Source: Larkinella sp965227735
GTDB lineage: Bacteria > Bacteroidota > Bacteroidia > Cytophagales > Spirosomataceae
Assembly: GCF_965227735.1 (NCBI RefSeq)
Contig: NZ_OZ245776.1
Coordinates: forward strand, 3,906,001-3,970,000
Length of the DNA stretch: 64,000 bases
Reading direction: 5' to 3'
The position numbers and the translations under genes are program-made. Each line of letters starts with the position of its first letter. Position 1 is the stretch's first letter. The notes under the pieces were generated by a model. That model did no database searches and was not told the origin of the DNA. It saw nothing but the letters and a program-made list of their open reading frames with translations. Shown here piece after piece: positions 33,566 through 41,732 of the stretch.

Positions 33566-34708
33566 ATGCAGCAGCAACCACCCTCTTTAGCGGCACCCAT
33601 TGATCAGCTTGAGCAACGGCTTTCTGTTTTTTTTGACAACCGGTTTTGGAAACTACGACTGGTAAGCCTGGCTCTTTTGATTTCGATGGGTAGTCTGTTA
33701 CTGCTGAACAGCATCTTTATCGACCGCGGGTTTCGGTATTTATACGAAGAAATACGGCGTCCGGGGCTGTTAGACGGATTTTTCTGGGACGACATCATCC
33801 GACAAAGCGGACATCTGTTCGAGCCCAATACGTATGAACCGGGAACACACGAAGCGAATCAGACCTTTCGGCTGACGATTCCGCTGCTGGTGCATTTTTT
33901 CCGGCTCGGTGTTGCCAAGCTGTATCTGTTGCAGGTTGTGCTGGGGTTGGTTTTTCTGTGGGCGGTAACCGGAATCGTTTATAAAATTTTACAGGATAAG
34001 GTCCTGACGTTTTATTTCCTGACGGGCTTTACGGCGATTTATGCCGGGATCGCGTTTTTTATCAATTACTTTGGCCACGGCGACGGGTATGTGTTCTGTT
34101 TCATGGTCCTGGCCGTGTATTTCCGGAATCCGCTGCTGGTTATTTTGTTCACGCAGCTAGCGTTCTGGTGCGACGAACGGGCGTTGATCAACTCGTCGTA
34201 CATCGGGTTGTGGTATGCTTTGCCGGTATTGAAAACCGTGGTTCAAACCCGGAAGTTTGACATTCGGCAAATTCCGGCGCCACTGGTGGCGCTGGTGGTG
34301 AGTGTAGTCATTTACGGTAGTATTCGAAAATGGCTGGAACTGACCTACGGCATGAAAATCGGCCATGATGCGTCCTGGTCGGCCCGCACGCTGGCCTGGA
34401 GCATGAGTTACGTGGGCGATAAGATGGCGCGGGGTCTGGAAGGCATGTGGCTCATTTTGCTGGTGGCGTTCTGGGCGTTGGCCGTTCGGCGACAGTGGCT
34501 GGAACTGGTGTTGCTCGGAGGAGCCTGGCTGCTGACGATGGTCGTAGCGGTTTTGGTGGCCGACGGAACGCGGTCGCTGTCGTTTGGCTTCATGGCGTTC
34601 TTTTTCGCGCTGGCCATTCTGCACCGGTATTTGACAAGCAGTCAGTTGCGGGTGGTGTTGCTGAGCAGTGCCGTGATTTCGCTGATGTATTCAATTAGTT
34701 TTCCATAA
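33566..34708 (+). CDS. Unknown multi-pass membrane protein within the ilv cluster
   Basis: 380 residues, with roughly eight to nine hydrophobic helices (for example LVSLALLISMGSLLLLNSIF, TFYFLTGFTAIYAGIAFFI, LVVLSSAVI-like end). Loops contain a conserved-looking NYFGHGDGYVF and FWCDERALINSSYIG, a charged Asp-Glu-Arg on an outer loop that recalls GT-C-fold glycosyltransferases or EpsG-like proteins, but I cannot assign a family. It sits 35 bases after ilvN and 40 before ilvC in the same direction, so it is co-transcribed. It might be a transporter or an unrelated passenger. Confidence 0.7.
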   Translation: MQQQPPSLAAPIDQLEQRLSVFFDNRFWKLRLVSLALLISMGSLLLLNSIFIDRGFRYLYEEIRRPGLLDGFFWDDIIRQSGHLFEPNTYEPGTHEANQTFRLTIPLLVHFFRLGVAKLYLLQVVLGLVFLWAVTGIVYKILQDKVLTFYFLTGFTAIYAGIAFFINYFGHGDGYVFCFMVLAVYFRNPLLVILFTQLAFWCDERALINSSYIGLWYALPVLKTVVQTRKFDIRQIPAPLVALVVSVVIYGSIRKWLELTYGMKIGHDASWSARTLAWSMSYVGDKMARGLEGMWLILLVAFWALAVRRQWLELVLLGGAWLLTMVVAVLVADGTRSLSFGFMAFFFALAILHRYLTSSQLRVVLLSSAVISLMYSISFP

Positions 34709-34748
34709 AGCAGTAATCAATTTTAATTTAAAATAAACCAGTCAAGCA

Positions 34749-35792
34749 ATGGCAAAAATTAACTTCGGCGGAGTTGAAGAAGAAGTCGTAACCCGCGAAG
34801 AATTTCCTCTTGAAAAAGCCAGAGAATTCCTCAAAGACGAAGTCATCGCCGTCATCGGTTACGGTGTTCAGGGTCCGGGTCAGTCGCTGAACATGCGCGA
34901 CAATGGTTTCAATGTAATCGTTGGCCAACGGAAAGGTAAGACCTACGACAAAGCCGTTCGTGATGGCTGGGTGCCGGGCGAAACCTTGTTTGAAATCGAA
35001 GAAGCCCTCGAAAAAGGGACTATTATCTGCTTTTTGCTATCGGATGCCGCTCAGATCGAGCTTTGGCCGACTGTTAAAAAATACCTGACTGCCGGCAAAG
35101 CCCTGTATTTCTCGCACGGTTTCGGCGTCACTTACAAAGACCAGACCGGTATTGTTCCGCCCGATGATGTCGATGTATTCCTGGTGGCACCGAAAGGCTC
35201 CGGAACGTCGCTGCGCCGGATGTTCGTTGAAGGCAAAGGCTTGAACTCCAGCTTCGCCATTTACCAGGATGCCAGCGGCAAAGCCCGCCAACGGGCCATC
35301 GCGATGGGAATCGGCGTGGGTTCCGGGTATCTGTTCGAAACGAATTTCTATAAAGAAGTAACGTCTGACCTGACCGGCGAACGCGGGACACTGATGGGTG
35401 CCATTCAGGGGATTTTTGCCGCTCAGTACGACGTATTGCGCGCCAATGGTCACTCGCCTTCCGAAGCATTCAACGAAACGGTGGAAGAACTGACGCAGTC
35501 GCTGATGCCGCTCGTTGCCGAAAACGGCATGGACTGGATGTATGCCAACTGCTCGACCACGGCCCAACGCGGTGCGCTCGACTGGTGGAAACCGTTCCGG
35601 GATGCTACCAAGCCGGTTTTCGAACAACTGTACAATTCTGTGAAAGCCGGTGAGCAGGCGAACATCTCGATCACCCGCAACTCGCAGTCTGATTACCGCG
35701 AAAAACTGGAAGAAGAACTGAAAGAATTGCGCGAGTCGGAAATGTGGCGCGCTGGTACGGCCGTTCGCAGTCTGCGTCCGGAGAGAAACTAA
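34749..35792 (+). CDS. ilvC: Ketol-acid reductoisomerase
   Basis: 347 residues. IAVIGYGVQGPGQSLNMRDNG is abbreviated here to its core GYGVQGPGQS, the NADPH-binding motif; VAPKGSGTSLRRMFVEGKG and KEVTSDLTGERGTLMGAIQG carry Mg2+-binding Asp/Glu. It isomerises and reduces acetolactate. The length suits the short class I enzyme. Followed by a 158-base spacer before ilvA with a possible -7-like TACCTTTA at 35865-35872. Confidence 0.95.
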   Translation: MAKINFGGVEEEVVTREEFPLEKAREFLKDEVIAVIGYGVQGPGQSLNMRDNGFNVIVGQRKGKTYDKAVRDGWVPGETLFEIEEALEKGTIICFLLSDAAQIELWPTVKKYLTAGKALYFSHGFGVTYKDQTGIVPPDDVDVFLVAPKGSGTSLRRMFVEGKGLNSSFAIYQDASGKARQRAIAMGIGVGSGYLFETNFYKEVTSDLTGERGTLMGAIQGIFAAQYDVLRANGHSPSEAFNETVEELTQSLMPLVAENGMDWMYANCSTTAQRGALDWWKPFRDATKPVFEQLYNSVKAGEQANISITRNSQSDYREKLEEELKELRESEMWRAGTAVRSLRPERN

Positions 35793-35950
35793 ATTTAAGG
35801 ATTTTGGGGCCGGGCTGCTTTTTTGTGGTTGGCATGCAGGAGACGTATTCTCCCTTTGTGCGTACCTTTAATACCGGGTTTCAAACCGCAAAGGGGCGAC
35901 CCGACCCAAACGCTTAAATTACCGGGAAACCGGTCTTAACTTATTGTAAC

Positions 35951-37219
35951 GTGGTAGAAGCGGAGAAAACAATCACCTTTCCGGACGTAGACAACATCTA
36001 TCTGGCTGCTGAGCGATTGCGGGGTGTCATCGCGCACACGCCTTTGCAGGAAAATCTGAATCTGTCTGATAAATACGGTGCCACCATTTTCCTGAAACGG
36101 GAAGATTTGCAGGTCGTACGGTCTTATAAGATTCGGGGAGCGTATAATAAAATGGCCAGCCTGCCCGCCGAATCGCTGGCAAAAGGCGTGGTTTGCGCCA
36201 GTGCCGGTAACCACGCGCAGGGGCTGGCGTATGCCTGTCGAAAGATGGCCGTCAAGGGGATTATTTTCATGCCCACCACCACGCCCAATCAGAAAGTAAA
36301 ACAGGTCAAGCTGTTCGGAAAAGAGTTTGTGGAAGTGGTTTTGATTGGTGACACCTACGACGATGCCTACCATGCCGCGATGGAATACGTCGATACGCAC
36401 GAGAGCATTTTCGTGCATCCATTCGACGATCTGCAGGTCATGGAAGGGCAGGGAACCGTTGGTCTGGAGATTTTCAAAGATTCCAATTTCAAAATCGACT
36501 ACCTGCTGATGGCCATTGGCGGGGGCGGACTGGCGTCCGGCGTATCGACGGTTTTTCGACAATTGAGTCCGAGAACCAAACTGATTGGCGTCGAGCCGCT
36601 GGGGGCACCCTCCATGAAAGTATCGATTGACGCCGGGCATATCATCGCCCTGGACGAAATAGATAAATTTGTGGATGGAGCCGCCGTCAAACGTCCTGGC
36701 AACACGACTTTTGAAATATGCCGTCAAAACCTCGATCAGGTTATTCTGATACCGGAAGGCAAGGTTTGCACCACGATTTTGCAACTTTACAACGAAGATG
36801 CCATTGTGGCCGAACCCGCCGGTGCCTTGACGATTGCCGCGCTGGATTTTCTGAAAGATGAAATTAAGGGTAAAAACGTCGTTTGCCTGGTCAGTGGTGG
36901 TAATAATGACATTACGCGTACCGAAGAAATCAAGGAGCGGTCGTTGCTGTATGAAGGTCTGAAGCATTACTTCATCATCCGGTTTCCACAGCGGGCTGGT
37001 GCCATGCGCGAATTTTTGGATGGTGTTCTCGGCGCAACTGACGACATTACGCTTTTTGAATATTCCAAGAAAACCAATCGCGAGCGCGGTCCGGCTTTAG
37101 TCGGTATTGAGTTGAAAAACAAAGCAGATTTTGAACCCTTGCGAAAACGCATGCAGGATGCCAAAATCCAGTTTGAGTATTTGAACGACAAACCGGATTT
37201 GTTTGAGTTTTTGATTTGA
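35951..37219 (+). CDS. ilvA: Threonine dehydratase, biosynthetic
   Basis: 422 residues with a GTG start at 35951. LKREDLQVVRSYKIRGAYNK holds the PLP lysine and LLMAIGGGGLASGVS the glycine-rich phosphate loop. The C-terminal ~85 residues (FIIRFPQRAGAMREFLDGVL) form a single ACT-like regulatory domain, as in the shorter IlvA type. It deaminates threonine to 2-oxobutyrate for isoleucine. The MNT gene begins 12 bases after its stop. Confidence 0.94.
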   Translation: MVEAEKTITFPDVDNIYLAAERLRGVIAHTPLQENLNLSDKYGATIFLKREDLQVVRSYKIRGAYNKMASLPAESLAKGVVCASAGNHAQGLAYACRKMAVKGIIFMPTTTPNQKVKQVKLFGKEFVEVVLIGDTYDDAYHAAMEYVDTHESIFVHPFDDLQVMEGQGTVGLEIFKDSNFKIDYLLMAIGGGGLASGVSTVFRQLSPRTKLIGVEPLGAPSMKVSIDAGHIIALDEIDKFVDGAAVKRPGNTTFEICRQNLDQVILIPEGKVCTTILQLYNEDAIVAEPAGALTIAALDFLKDEIKGKNVVCLVSGGNNDITRTEEIKERSLLYEGLKHYFIIRFPQRAGAMREFLDGVLGATDDITLFEYSKKTNRERGPALVGIELKNKADFEPLRKRMQDAKIQFEYLNDKPDLFEFLI

Positions 37220-37231
37220 AATCGATTCAAG

Positions 37232-37549
37232 ATGAAAACTACCGTTCAGACGAAAGAGCAAGCGATCGAACGAATTGAGTCCCATCAATCGGCCCTGAAA
37301 CAGTTTGGAGCCGCTCGGTTGGGCTTATTTGGATCATTTGTTCGTAACCAGCAGAAAGACGATAGTGATATCGATTTTGTTGTTGAGTTTCAGGAAGGTA
37401 AGAAAACGTTTCGAAACTTTATGAGACTGGCTGATTATCTGGAATTGTTACTAAATCGAAAAGTTGATTTACTGACTTGGGAAGGAATGGCCAATTTTGT
37501 CAGGAATGAAGTAGAAAAAGAGATCGAATATGTCCCGTTCAACGGTTGA
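37232..37549 (+). CDS. MNT-type minimal nucleotidyltransferase (antitoxin of a HEPN/MNT pair)
   Basis: 105 residues. LGLFGSFVRNQQKDDSDIDF contains GSX10DXD, the active-site pattern of the minimal nucleotidyltransferase family; a third acidic residue follows in VDLLTW. In characterised HEPN/MNT pairs this protein neutralises the HEPN RNase by adding AMP to a tyrosine near its active site. The gene starts 12 bases after ilvA and its end overlaps the next gene by 20 bases. It is visibly more AT-rich than the flanking ilv/leu genes, consistent with later acquisition. Confidence 0.88.
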   Translation: MKTTVQTKEQAIERIESHQSALKQFGAARLGLFGSFVRNQQKDDSDIDFVVEFQEGKKTFRNFMRLADYLELLLNRKVDLLTWEGMANFVRNEVEKEIEYVPFNG

Positions 37550-37880
37550 ATTTCTACGACATATTCAGCAGGAATTGACTTATATTCTGAATCGGTCTGA
37601 AAACCTGGTGTATGACGAATTTATTAGCAACGATGATTTGACCCGAGCTTTCGTCCGAAGTCTTGAAATTGTCGGAGAAGCCTGTAAGAATATTCCTGAT
37701 GAAATACGGTATACATACCGTGAATTCGATTGGTCAGGTTTTGCTAAGCTGCGAGATCGACTTATACATCAATACTGGTGGATTGACTATGAAATTATCT
37801 GGGATGCTATCCAAAACGAAATTCCAGATAACAAAGCCTGGATAGATTTTATTATCGAGCAAGAAGAAAGTACCTTATGA
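37530..37880 (+). CDS. HEPN-domain (DUF86) RNase toxin
   Basis: 116 residues, a helical HEPN/DUF86 (HepT-like) protein. LRDRLIHQYWWID holds RX4HXY (RDRLIHQY), the RNase motif and the tyrosine that MNT partners modify. All key residues are present, so the toxin looks intact. It overlaps the antitoxin gene by 20 bases at its start and leuC by four bases (ATGA) at its end, which ties its translation to that of a leucine-synthesis gene. AT-rich compared with neighbours. Confidence 0.88.
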   Translation: MSRSTVEFLRHIQQELTYILNRSENLVYDEFISNDDLTRAFVRSLEIVGEACKNIPDEIRYTYREFDWSGFAKLRDRLIHQYWWIDYEIIWDAIQNEIPDNKAWIDFIIEQEESTL

Positions 37881-39280
37881 ATCAGCCCACAACACTGTTT
37901 GATAAAATCTGGGATGCCCACGTCGTCAAGGCGATGAACGACGGACCGGATGCGGTTTTTATCGATCGCCATTTTATTCACGAAGTCACCAGTCCGCAGG
38001 CTTTCGATGGGTTGCGGAAGCGCGGCATCGGGGTTTTCAACATTGCGCGGACGACGGCCACGGCAGACCACAATGTGCCGACGAAAGACCAGCATCTGCC
38101 CATCAAGGAAGCGCTTTCGCGCCATCAGGTAGAAACGTTGCGGAAAAATTGTGCCGATTTTGGCATAGAACTATACGATCTGGGGCATCCATACCAGGGC
38201 ATCGTTCATATTATTGGTCCCGAATTGGGCTTGACCCTGCCGGGTATGACCATCGTCTGTGGCGACAGCCACACCAGCACGCACGGTGCGTTGGGCAATA
38301 TCGCGTTCGGGATCGGAACCAGCGAGGTGGAGCAGGTTCTGGCCACGCAGTGCATTCTGCAGTACAAGCCGAAGCGGATGCGGATCAACATCAACGGACA
38401 ATTGGGCAAAGGCGTAACGTCGAAAGACATCATTCTGTACGTCATCGCGCAAATTTCGGCCAGCGGTGCCACCGGTTATTTCGTTGAATACGCGGGCGAT
38501 ACGATTCGCGGGTTGTCGATGGAAGCCCGGATGACGATCTGTAACATGAGCATCGAAATGGGCGCGCGCGGTGGACTGATTGCCCCTGACGAAACGACGT
38601 TCGAATACATTCGCGGCCGGCGGTTTGCGCCCCAGGGCGAAGCCTTCGACCAGGCCGTTGAACTCTGGCGGGAGCTGAAAACCGACGAAGGTGCCGAGTT
38701 TGACGTTGAACTGAACTACAGAGCCGAGGATATCGGGCCAATGATTACCTACGGAACGAACCCCGGAATGGGTATTGCCGTGGACAGTCATGTTCCGAAT
38801 CTGAGCGAAATACCACAAAGCGAGCTGGCATCCTATACGAAGTCACTGGCGTACATGGGCCTGGAACCGGGTATGGAATTGATTGGAAAACCAGTCGATT
38901 ACGTCTTCATCGGTTCGTGTACCAACGCCCGGATCGAAGACCTGCGGACGGTGGCTGAATTCGTAAAAGGCAAGACCAAAGCCGAAGGTGTTGAAGTCTG
39001 GATTGTGCCGGGCTCCGTTCAGGTATCGAATCAGGCCAAAGCCGAAGGATTGGATCAGGTTTTTATCGACGCCGGTTTTGAACTGCGCGAACCGGGTTGT
39101 TCGGCCTGCCTGGGGATGAACGAGGACAAGGTTCCGGCGGGAAAATACTGCATTTCGACCTCCAATCGTAACTTTGAAGGTCGTCAGGGGCAAGGCGCAC
39201 GGACGTTCCTCGCCAGCCCGATCATGGCGGCTGCCGCAGCCGTGACCGGAAAAGTGACGGATGTGAGAGAACTGGTGTAA
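37877..39280 (+). CDS. leuC: 3-isopropylmalate dehydratase large subunit
   Basis: 467 residues, the usual LeuC length. Aconitase fold: TATADHNVPT and VCGDSHTSTHGALGNIAFG near the N-terminus, FIGSCTNARIEDLR and GCSACLGMNED with the 4Fe-4S cysteines. With LeuD it isomerises 2-isopropylmalate to 3-isopropylmalate. Its ATG lies inside the stop region of the HEPN gene (four-base overlap). LeuC and LeuD, usually adjacent, are here separated by the DUF433/PIN-like pair. Confidence 0.95.
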   Translation: MNQPTTLFDKIWDAHVVKAMNDGPDAVFIDRHFIHEVTSPQAFDGLRKRGIGVFNIARTTATADHNVPTKDQHLPIKEALSRHQVETLRKNCADFGIELYDLGHPYQGIVHIIGPELGLTLPGMTIVCGDSHTSTHGALGNIAFGIGTSEVEQVLATQCILQYKPKRMRININGQLGKGVTSKDIILYVIAQISASGATGYFVEYAGDTIRGLSMEARMTICNMSIEMGARGGLIAPDETTFEYIRGRRFAPQGEAFDQAVELWRELKTDEGAEFDVELNYRAEDIGPMITYGTNPGMGIAVDSHVPNLSEIPQSELASYTKSLAYMGLEPGMELIGKPVDYVFIGSCTNARIEDLRTVAEFVKGKTKAEGVEVWIVPGSVQVSNQAKAEGLDQVFIDAGFELREPGCSACLGMNEDKVPAGKYCISTSNRNFEGRQGQGARTFLASPIMAAAAAVTGKVTDVRELV

Positions 39281-39301
39281 CACCATAGATTCGATAGAGC
39301 T

Positions 39302-39547
39302 ATGCAGGACGAACAATTGTTGCAACGTATTGAGACAAACCCGGAGGTTCTGGTTGGAAAACCCGTCATTCGGGGGACACGGTTATCGGTCCAGTTTATT
39401 CTTAATTTGCTCGGACATGGTGAAAGCTTCGATTCGATTCTGCAGGAATATGATTACATCAACCGGGAGGATATTCAGGCCTGTTTATTATTCGCAAACC
39501 GGGTACTAGACGATAATATCTTTATGCCATTAGCAAAATCGGCTTAA
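39302..39547 (+). CDS. DUF433 antitoxin-like protein
   Basis: 81 residues. ETNPEVLVGKPVIRGTRLSV is the DUF433 signature, followed by a short helix-turn-helix (ILQEYDYINREDIQACLLFA). DUF433 proteins are commonly encoded just before PIN-like DUF5615 proteins and act as presumed DNA-binding antitoxins. Starts 21 bases after leuC; its stop overlaps the start of the next gene by one base (TAATG). Confidence 0.85.
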   Translation: MQDEQLLQRIETNPEVLVGKPVIRGTRLSVQFILNLLGHGESFDSILQEYDYINREDIQACLLFANRVLDDNIFMPLAKSA

Positions 39548-39909
39548 TGAAATTTATCGTCGACGAATGTACCGGGCCTCGTGTTGCCGAATGGTTAGTA
39601 AAAAAAGGGTTTGACGTTTTTTCTGTTTTTAACCAGGGCAGAGGCATGAAGGACGTACAAATTTTACAGAAAGCATTCGAAGAGGAGCGAATACTGATAA
39701 CCAATGACCGGGATTTTGGTGAATTGATATTCAAAAATGGGCTACCGCATCAAGGCATACTATTTTTGAGATTGAGTAATGAAACATCGGGTAACAAGAT
39801 AGAAGTGCTGTCACGACTATTTGAAGCGAATAGGGACGTGATAAATAATAAGAACTTTATTACAGTCACAGAGGAATCGATCAGAATCCGAATGATACGA
39901 AAGGAATGA
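39547..39909 (+). CDS. DUF5615 PIN-like toxin
   Basis: 120 residues. KFIVDECTGPRVAEWLVKKG and ERILITNDRDFGELIF carry the conserved acidic residues (Asp6, Glu7, then Asp in NDRDFGE) of the DUF5615/Mut7-C-like PIN domain, predicted metal-dependent RNases. Complete by length. Starts on the last base of the DUF433 stop and overlaps leuD by four bases (ATGA). AT-rich relative to leuC and leuD. Confidence 0.85.
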   Translation: MKFIVDECTGPRVAEWLVKKGFDVFSVFNQGRGMKDVQILQKAFEEERILITNDRDFGELIFKNGLPHQGILFLRLSNETSGNKIEVLSRLFEANRDVINNKNFITVTEESIRIRMIRKE

Positions 39910-40505
39910 GCAAAGAAACCATGCATAAACTCGTCTCAACGGCGGCTCCGCTGCCGATTGAGAACATCGATACGGATCAGATCATCCCGGCGCGGTTCCT
40001 GAAAGCCACCACGCGCGAAGGGTTCGGTGATAACCTGTTCCGCGACTGGCGGTATACGGCCGACAATACGCCCAAAGCCGATTTCGTGCTGAACAACCCA
40101 ATCTACGCCGGCGCTAAAATCCTCGTTGCGGGCAAAAACTTCGGCATGGGTTCCAGCCGCGAGCACGCGGCCTGGGCGTTACACGATTACGGTTTTAAGG
40201 TGGTTATCTCCAGCTTTTTCGCCGATATTTTCAGAAATAATTCCCTGAATAATTTCGTGCTGCCCGCCCAGGTTTCGGACGAATTTCTGGCAGAAATCTT
40301 CAAAGCCGTCGATGCCGATTCGCAAACCCAGATTACCGTCGACCTGGTGAACCAGGAGATTGTGCTGGCAAACGGTTTGAAAGAATCATTTGCCATCAAT
40401 GCCTATAAAAAACAGTGTTTGATGAACGGCTACGACGACATCGATTACCTGTTGAGTTTGAGTTCAGAAGTTAAAAAATTCGATCTAGCCCATGCGGCTA
40501 TTTAA
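39906..40505 (+). CDS. leuD: 3-isopropylmalate dehydratase small subunit
   Basis: 199 residues. PIENIDTDQIIPARFLK is the LeuD signature; GKNFGMGSSREHAAWAL forms the active-site loop that closes on LeuC. The ATG at 39906 lies within the end of the PIN-like gene. A long 8-mer hairpin follows immediately, its first base being the last base of the leuD stop. Confidence 0.95.
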   Translation: MSKETMHKLVSTAAPLPIENIDTDQIIPARFLKATTREGFGDNLFRDWRYTADNTPKADFVLNNPIYAGAKILVAGKNFGMGSSREHAAWALHDYGFKVVISSFFADIFRNNSLNNFVLPAQVSDEFLAEIFKAVDADSQTQITVDLVNQEIVLANGLKESFAINAYKKQCLMNGYDDIDYLLSLSSEVKKFDLAHAAI

Positions 40506-40611
40506 TGAGTGAATGAGTGAATGAGTGAATGAGTGAATAGCTCCGCCAATACCTGCTTCTCGCGAAGCTATTTACTCATTCACTCAATCGCTCAATTGCT
40601 CATTCACTCAT
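40505..40611. repeat. 8-bp tandem repeat forming a long hairpin between leuD and leuB
   Basis: Left arm 40505-40542 is four GAGTGAAT units ending in AGCT. Right arm 40566-40611 is the complement, with one extra, partly degenerate unit (CAATCGCTCAATTGCTC). The loop is 23 bases. The unit number may vary between strains by slippage. It is placed to act on transcription or mRNA stability between leuD and leuB. Confidence 0.8.
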
Positions 40612-40621
40612 TGAAAGAGGA

Positions 40622-41692
40622 ATGAAGAAACACATTGTAGTCATCGCCGGCGACGGCATTGGTCAGGAAGTAACTACCGTTGGAAAACAGGTTCTGGACC
40701 GGATTGCGGAGAAATTCGGCCACGAATTCACGTACGACGAAGCGCTGATTGGTCACGCGGCCATTGAAGCCACGGGCAATCCGCTTCCCGAAGAAACCAT
40801 CACCAAGTCGAAGCAGTCGGACGCCATTCTGTTTGGTGCCGTCGGTCACCCGAAATACGACAATGATCCGTCGGCAAAAGTCCGTCCCGAACAGGGTTTG
40901 CTGGGCATCCGGAAAGCCCTCGGTTTGTATGCCAACCTGCGGCCCATCAAATTGTTCGACGAACTGCTGCAGGCATCGAGCATCAAACCGGAATTTCTGC
41001 AAGGTGCTGATATTCTGTTCTTTCGTGAGTTGACGGGCGATGTGTATTTTGGCGAAAAAGGACGGAAAGACGACGGTGACACCGCGTATGACCTGATGAT
41101 TTACAGCCGTTACGAAGTGGAACGGATTGCCGTCAAGGCGTTTGATGCGGCCATGACCCGCCGGAAAAAGCTCTGCTCGGTTGATAAAGCCAACGTGCTG
41201 GAATCGTCGCGACTGTGGCGCGAAGTGGTACAGGAAGTGGCCAAACGGTATCCGGAAGTCGAAGTGGAACACCAGTTTATCGATGCCGCTGCCATGCTGC
41301 TCATCAAAGATCCACGCCGGTTTGACGTCGTGGTGACGGGCAACCTGTTCGGGGATATTCTGACCGACGAAGCCTCGCAGATTGCCGGTTCGATGGGGAT
41401 GCTGGCGTCGGCGTCCATCGGCGACACGACCGGTTTATACGAACCGATTCACGGTTCGGCCCACGACATTACGGGCAAAGGCGTTGCCAATCCATTGGCG
41501 TCGGTGCTGTCGGCGGCCCTGATGCTGGAAATTTCGTTTGGTATGAAAGCCGAAGCCGAAGCCGTTGTCGATGCCGTCGATCAGGTATTGAAAGCCGGTT
41601 TCCGAACCCGCGACATTGCGGATTCCAACACGCCAGCCGACCTTATTCTAGGCACGGAAGCGATGGGAAAGCAACTACTTTCCAAACTTTGA
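40622..41692 (+). CDS. leuB: 3-isopropylmalate dehydrogenase
   Basis: 356 residues. KHIVVIAGDGIGQEVTTVG opens the isocitrate/isopropylmalate dehydrogenase fold; ANLRPIKLFDELLQASSIK and VVVTGNLFGDILTDEASQIA are the substrate- and Mg2+-binding signature. It oxidises and decarboxylates 3-isopropylmalate using NAD+. The start ATG at 40622 is 11 bases past the hairpin; leuA follows after 40 bases. Confidence 0.95.
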   Translation: MKKHIVVIAGDGIGQEVTTVGKQVLDRIAEKFGHEFTYDEALIGHAAIEATGNPLPEETITKSKQSDAILFGAVGHPKYDNDPSAKVRPEQGLLGIRKALGLYANLRPIKLFDELLQASSIKPEFLQGADILFFRELTGDVYFGEKGRKDDGDTAYDLMIYSRYEVERIAVKAFDAAMTRRKKLCSVDKANVLESSRLWREVVQEVAKRYPEVEVEHQFIDAAAMLLIKDPRRFDVVVTGNLFGDILTDEASQIAGSMGMLASASIGDTTGLYEPIHGSAHDITGKGVANPLASVLSAALMLEISFGMKAEAEAVVDAVDQVLKAGFRTRDIADSNTPADLILGTEAMGKQLLSKL

Positions 41693-41732
41693 TTCAGCGA
41701 GAACACTCTATCCCAATTTACTCTTATTAACC

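Noticed and set aside
35793..35950. Riboswitch or T-box leader ahead of ilvA
   Set aside because: No T-box consensus, no aptamer-like conserved core and no terminator hairpin could be recognised in this 158-base spacer.
35936..36967. Antisense ORF of 343 codons opposite ilvA
   Set aside because: The plus-strand gene is certain (PLP and ACT motifs); the antisense product shows no family pattern.
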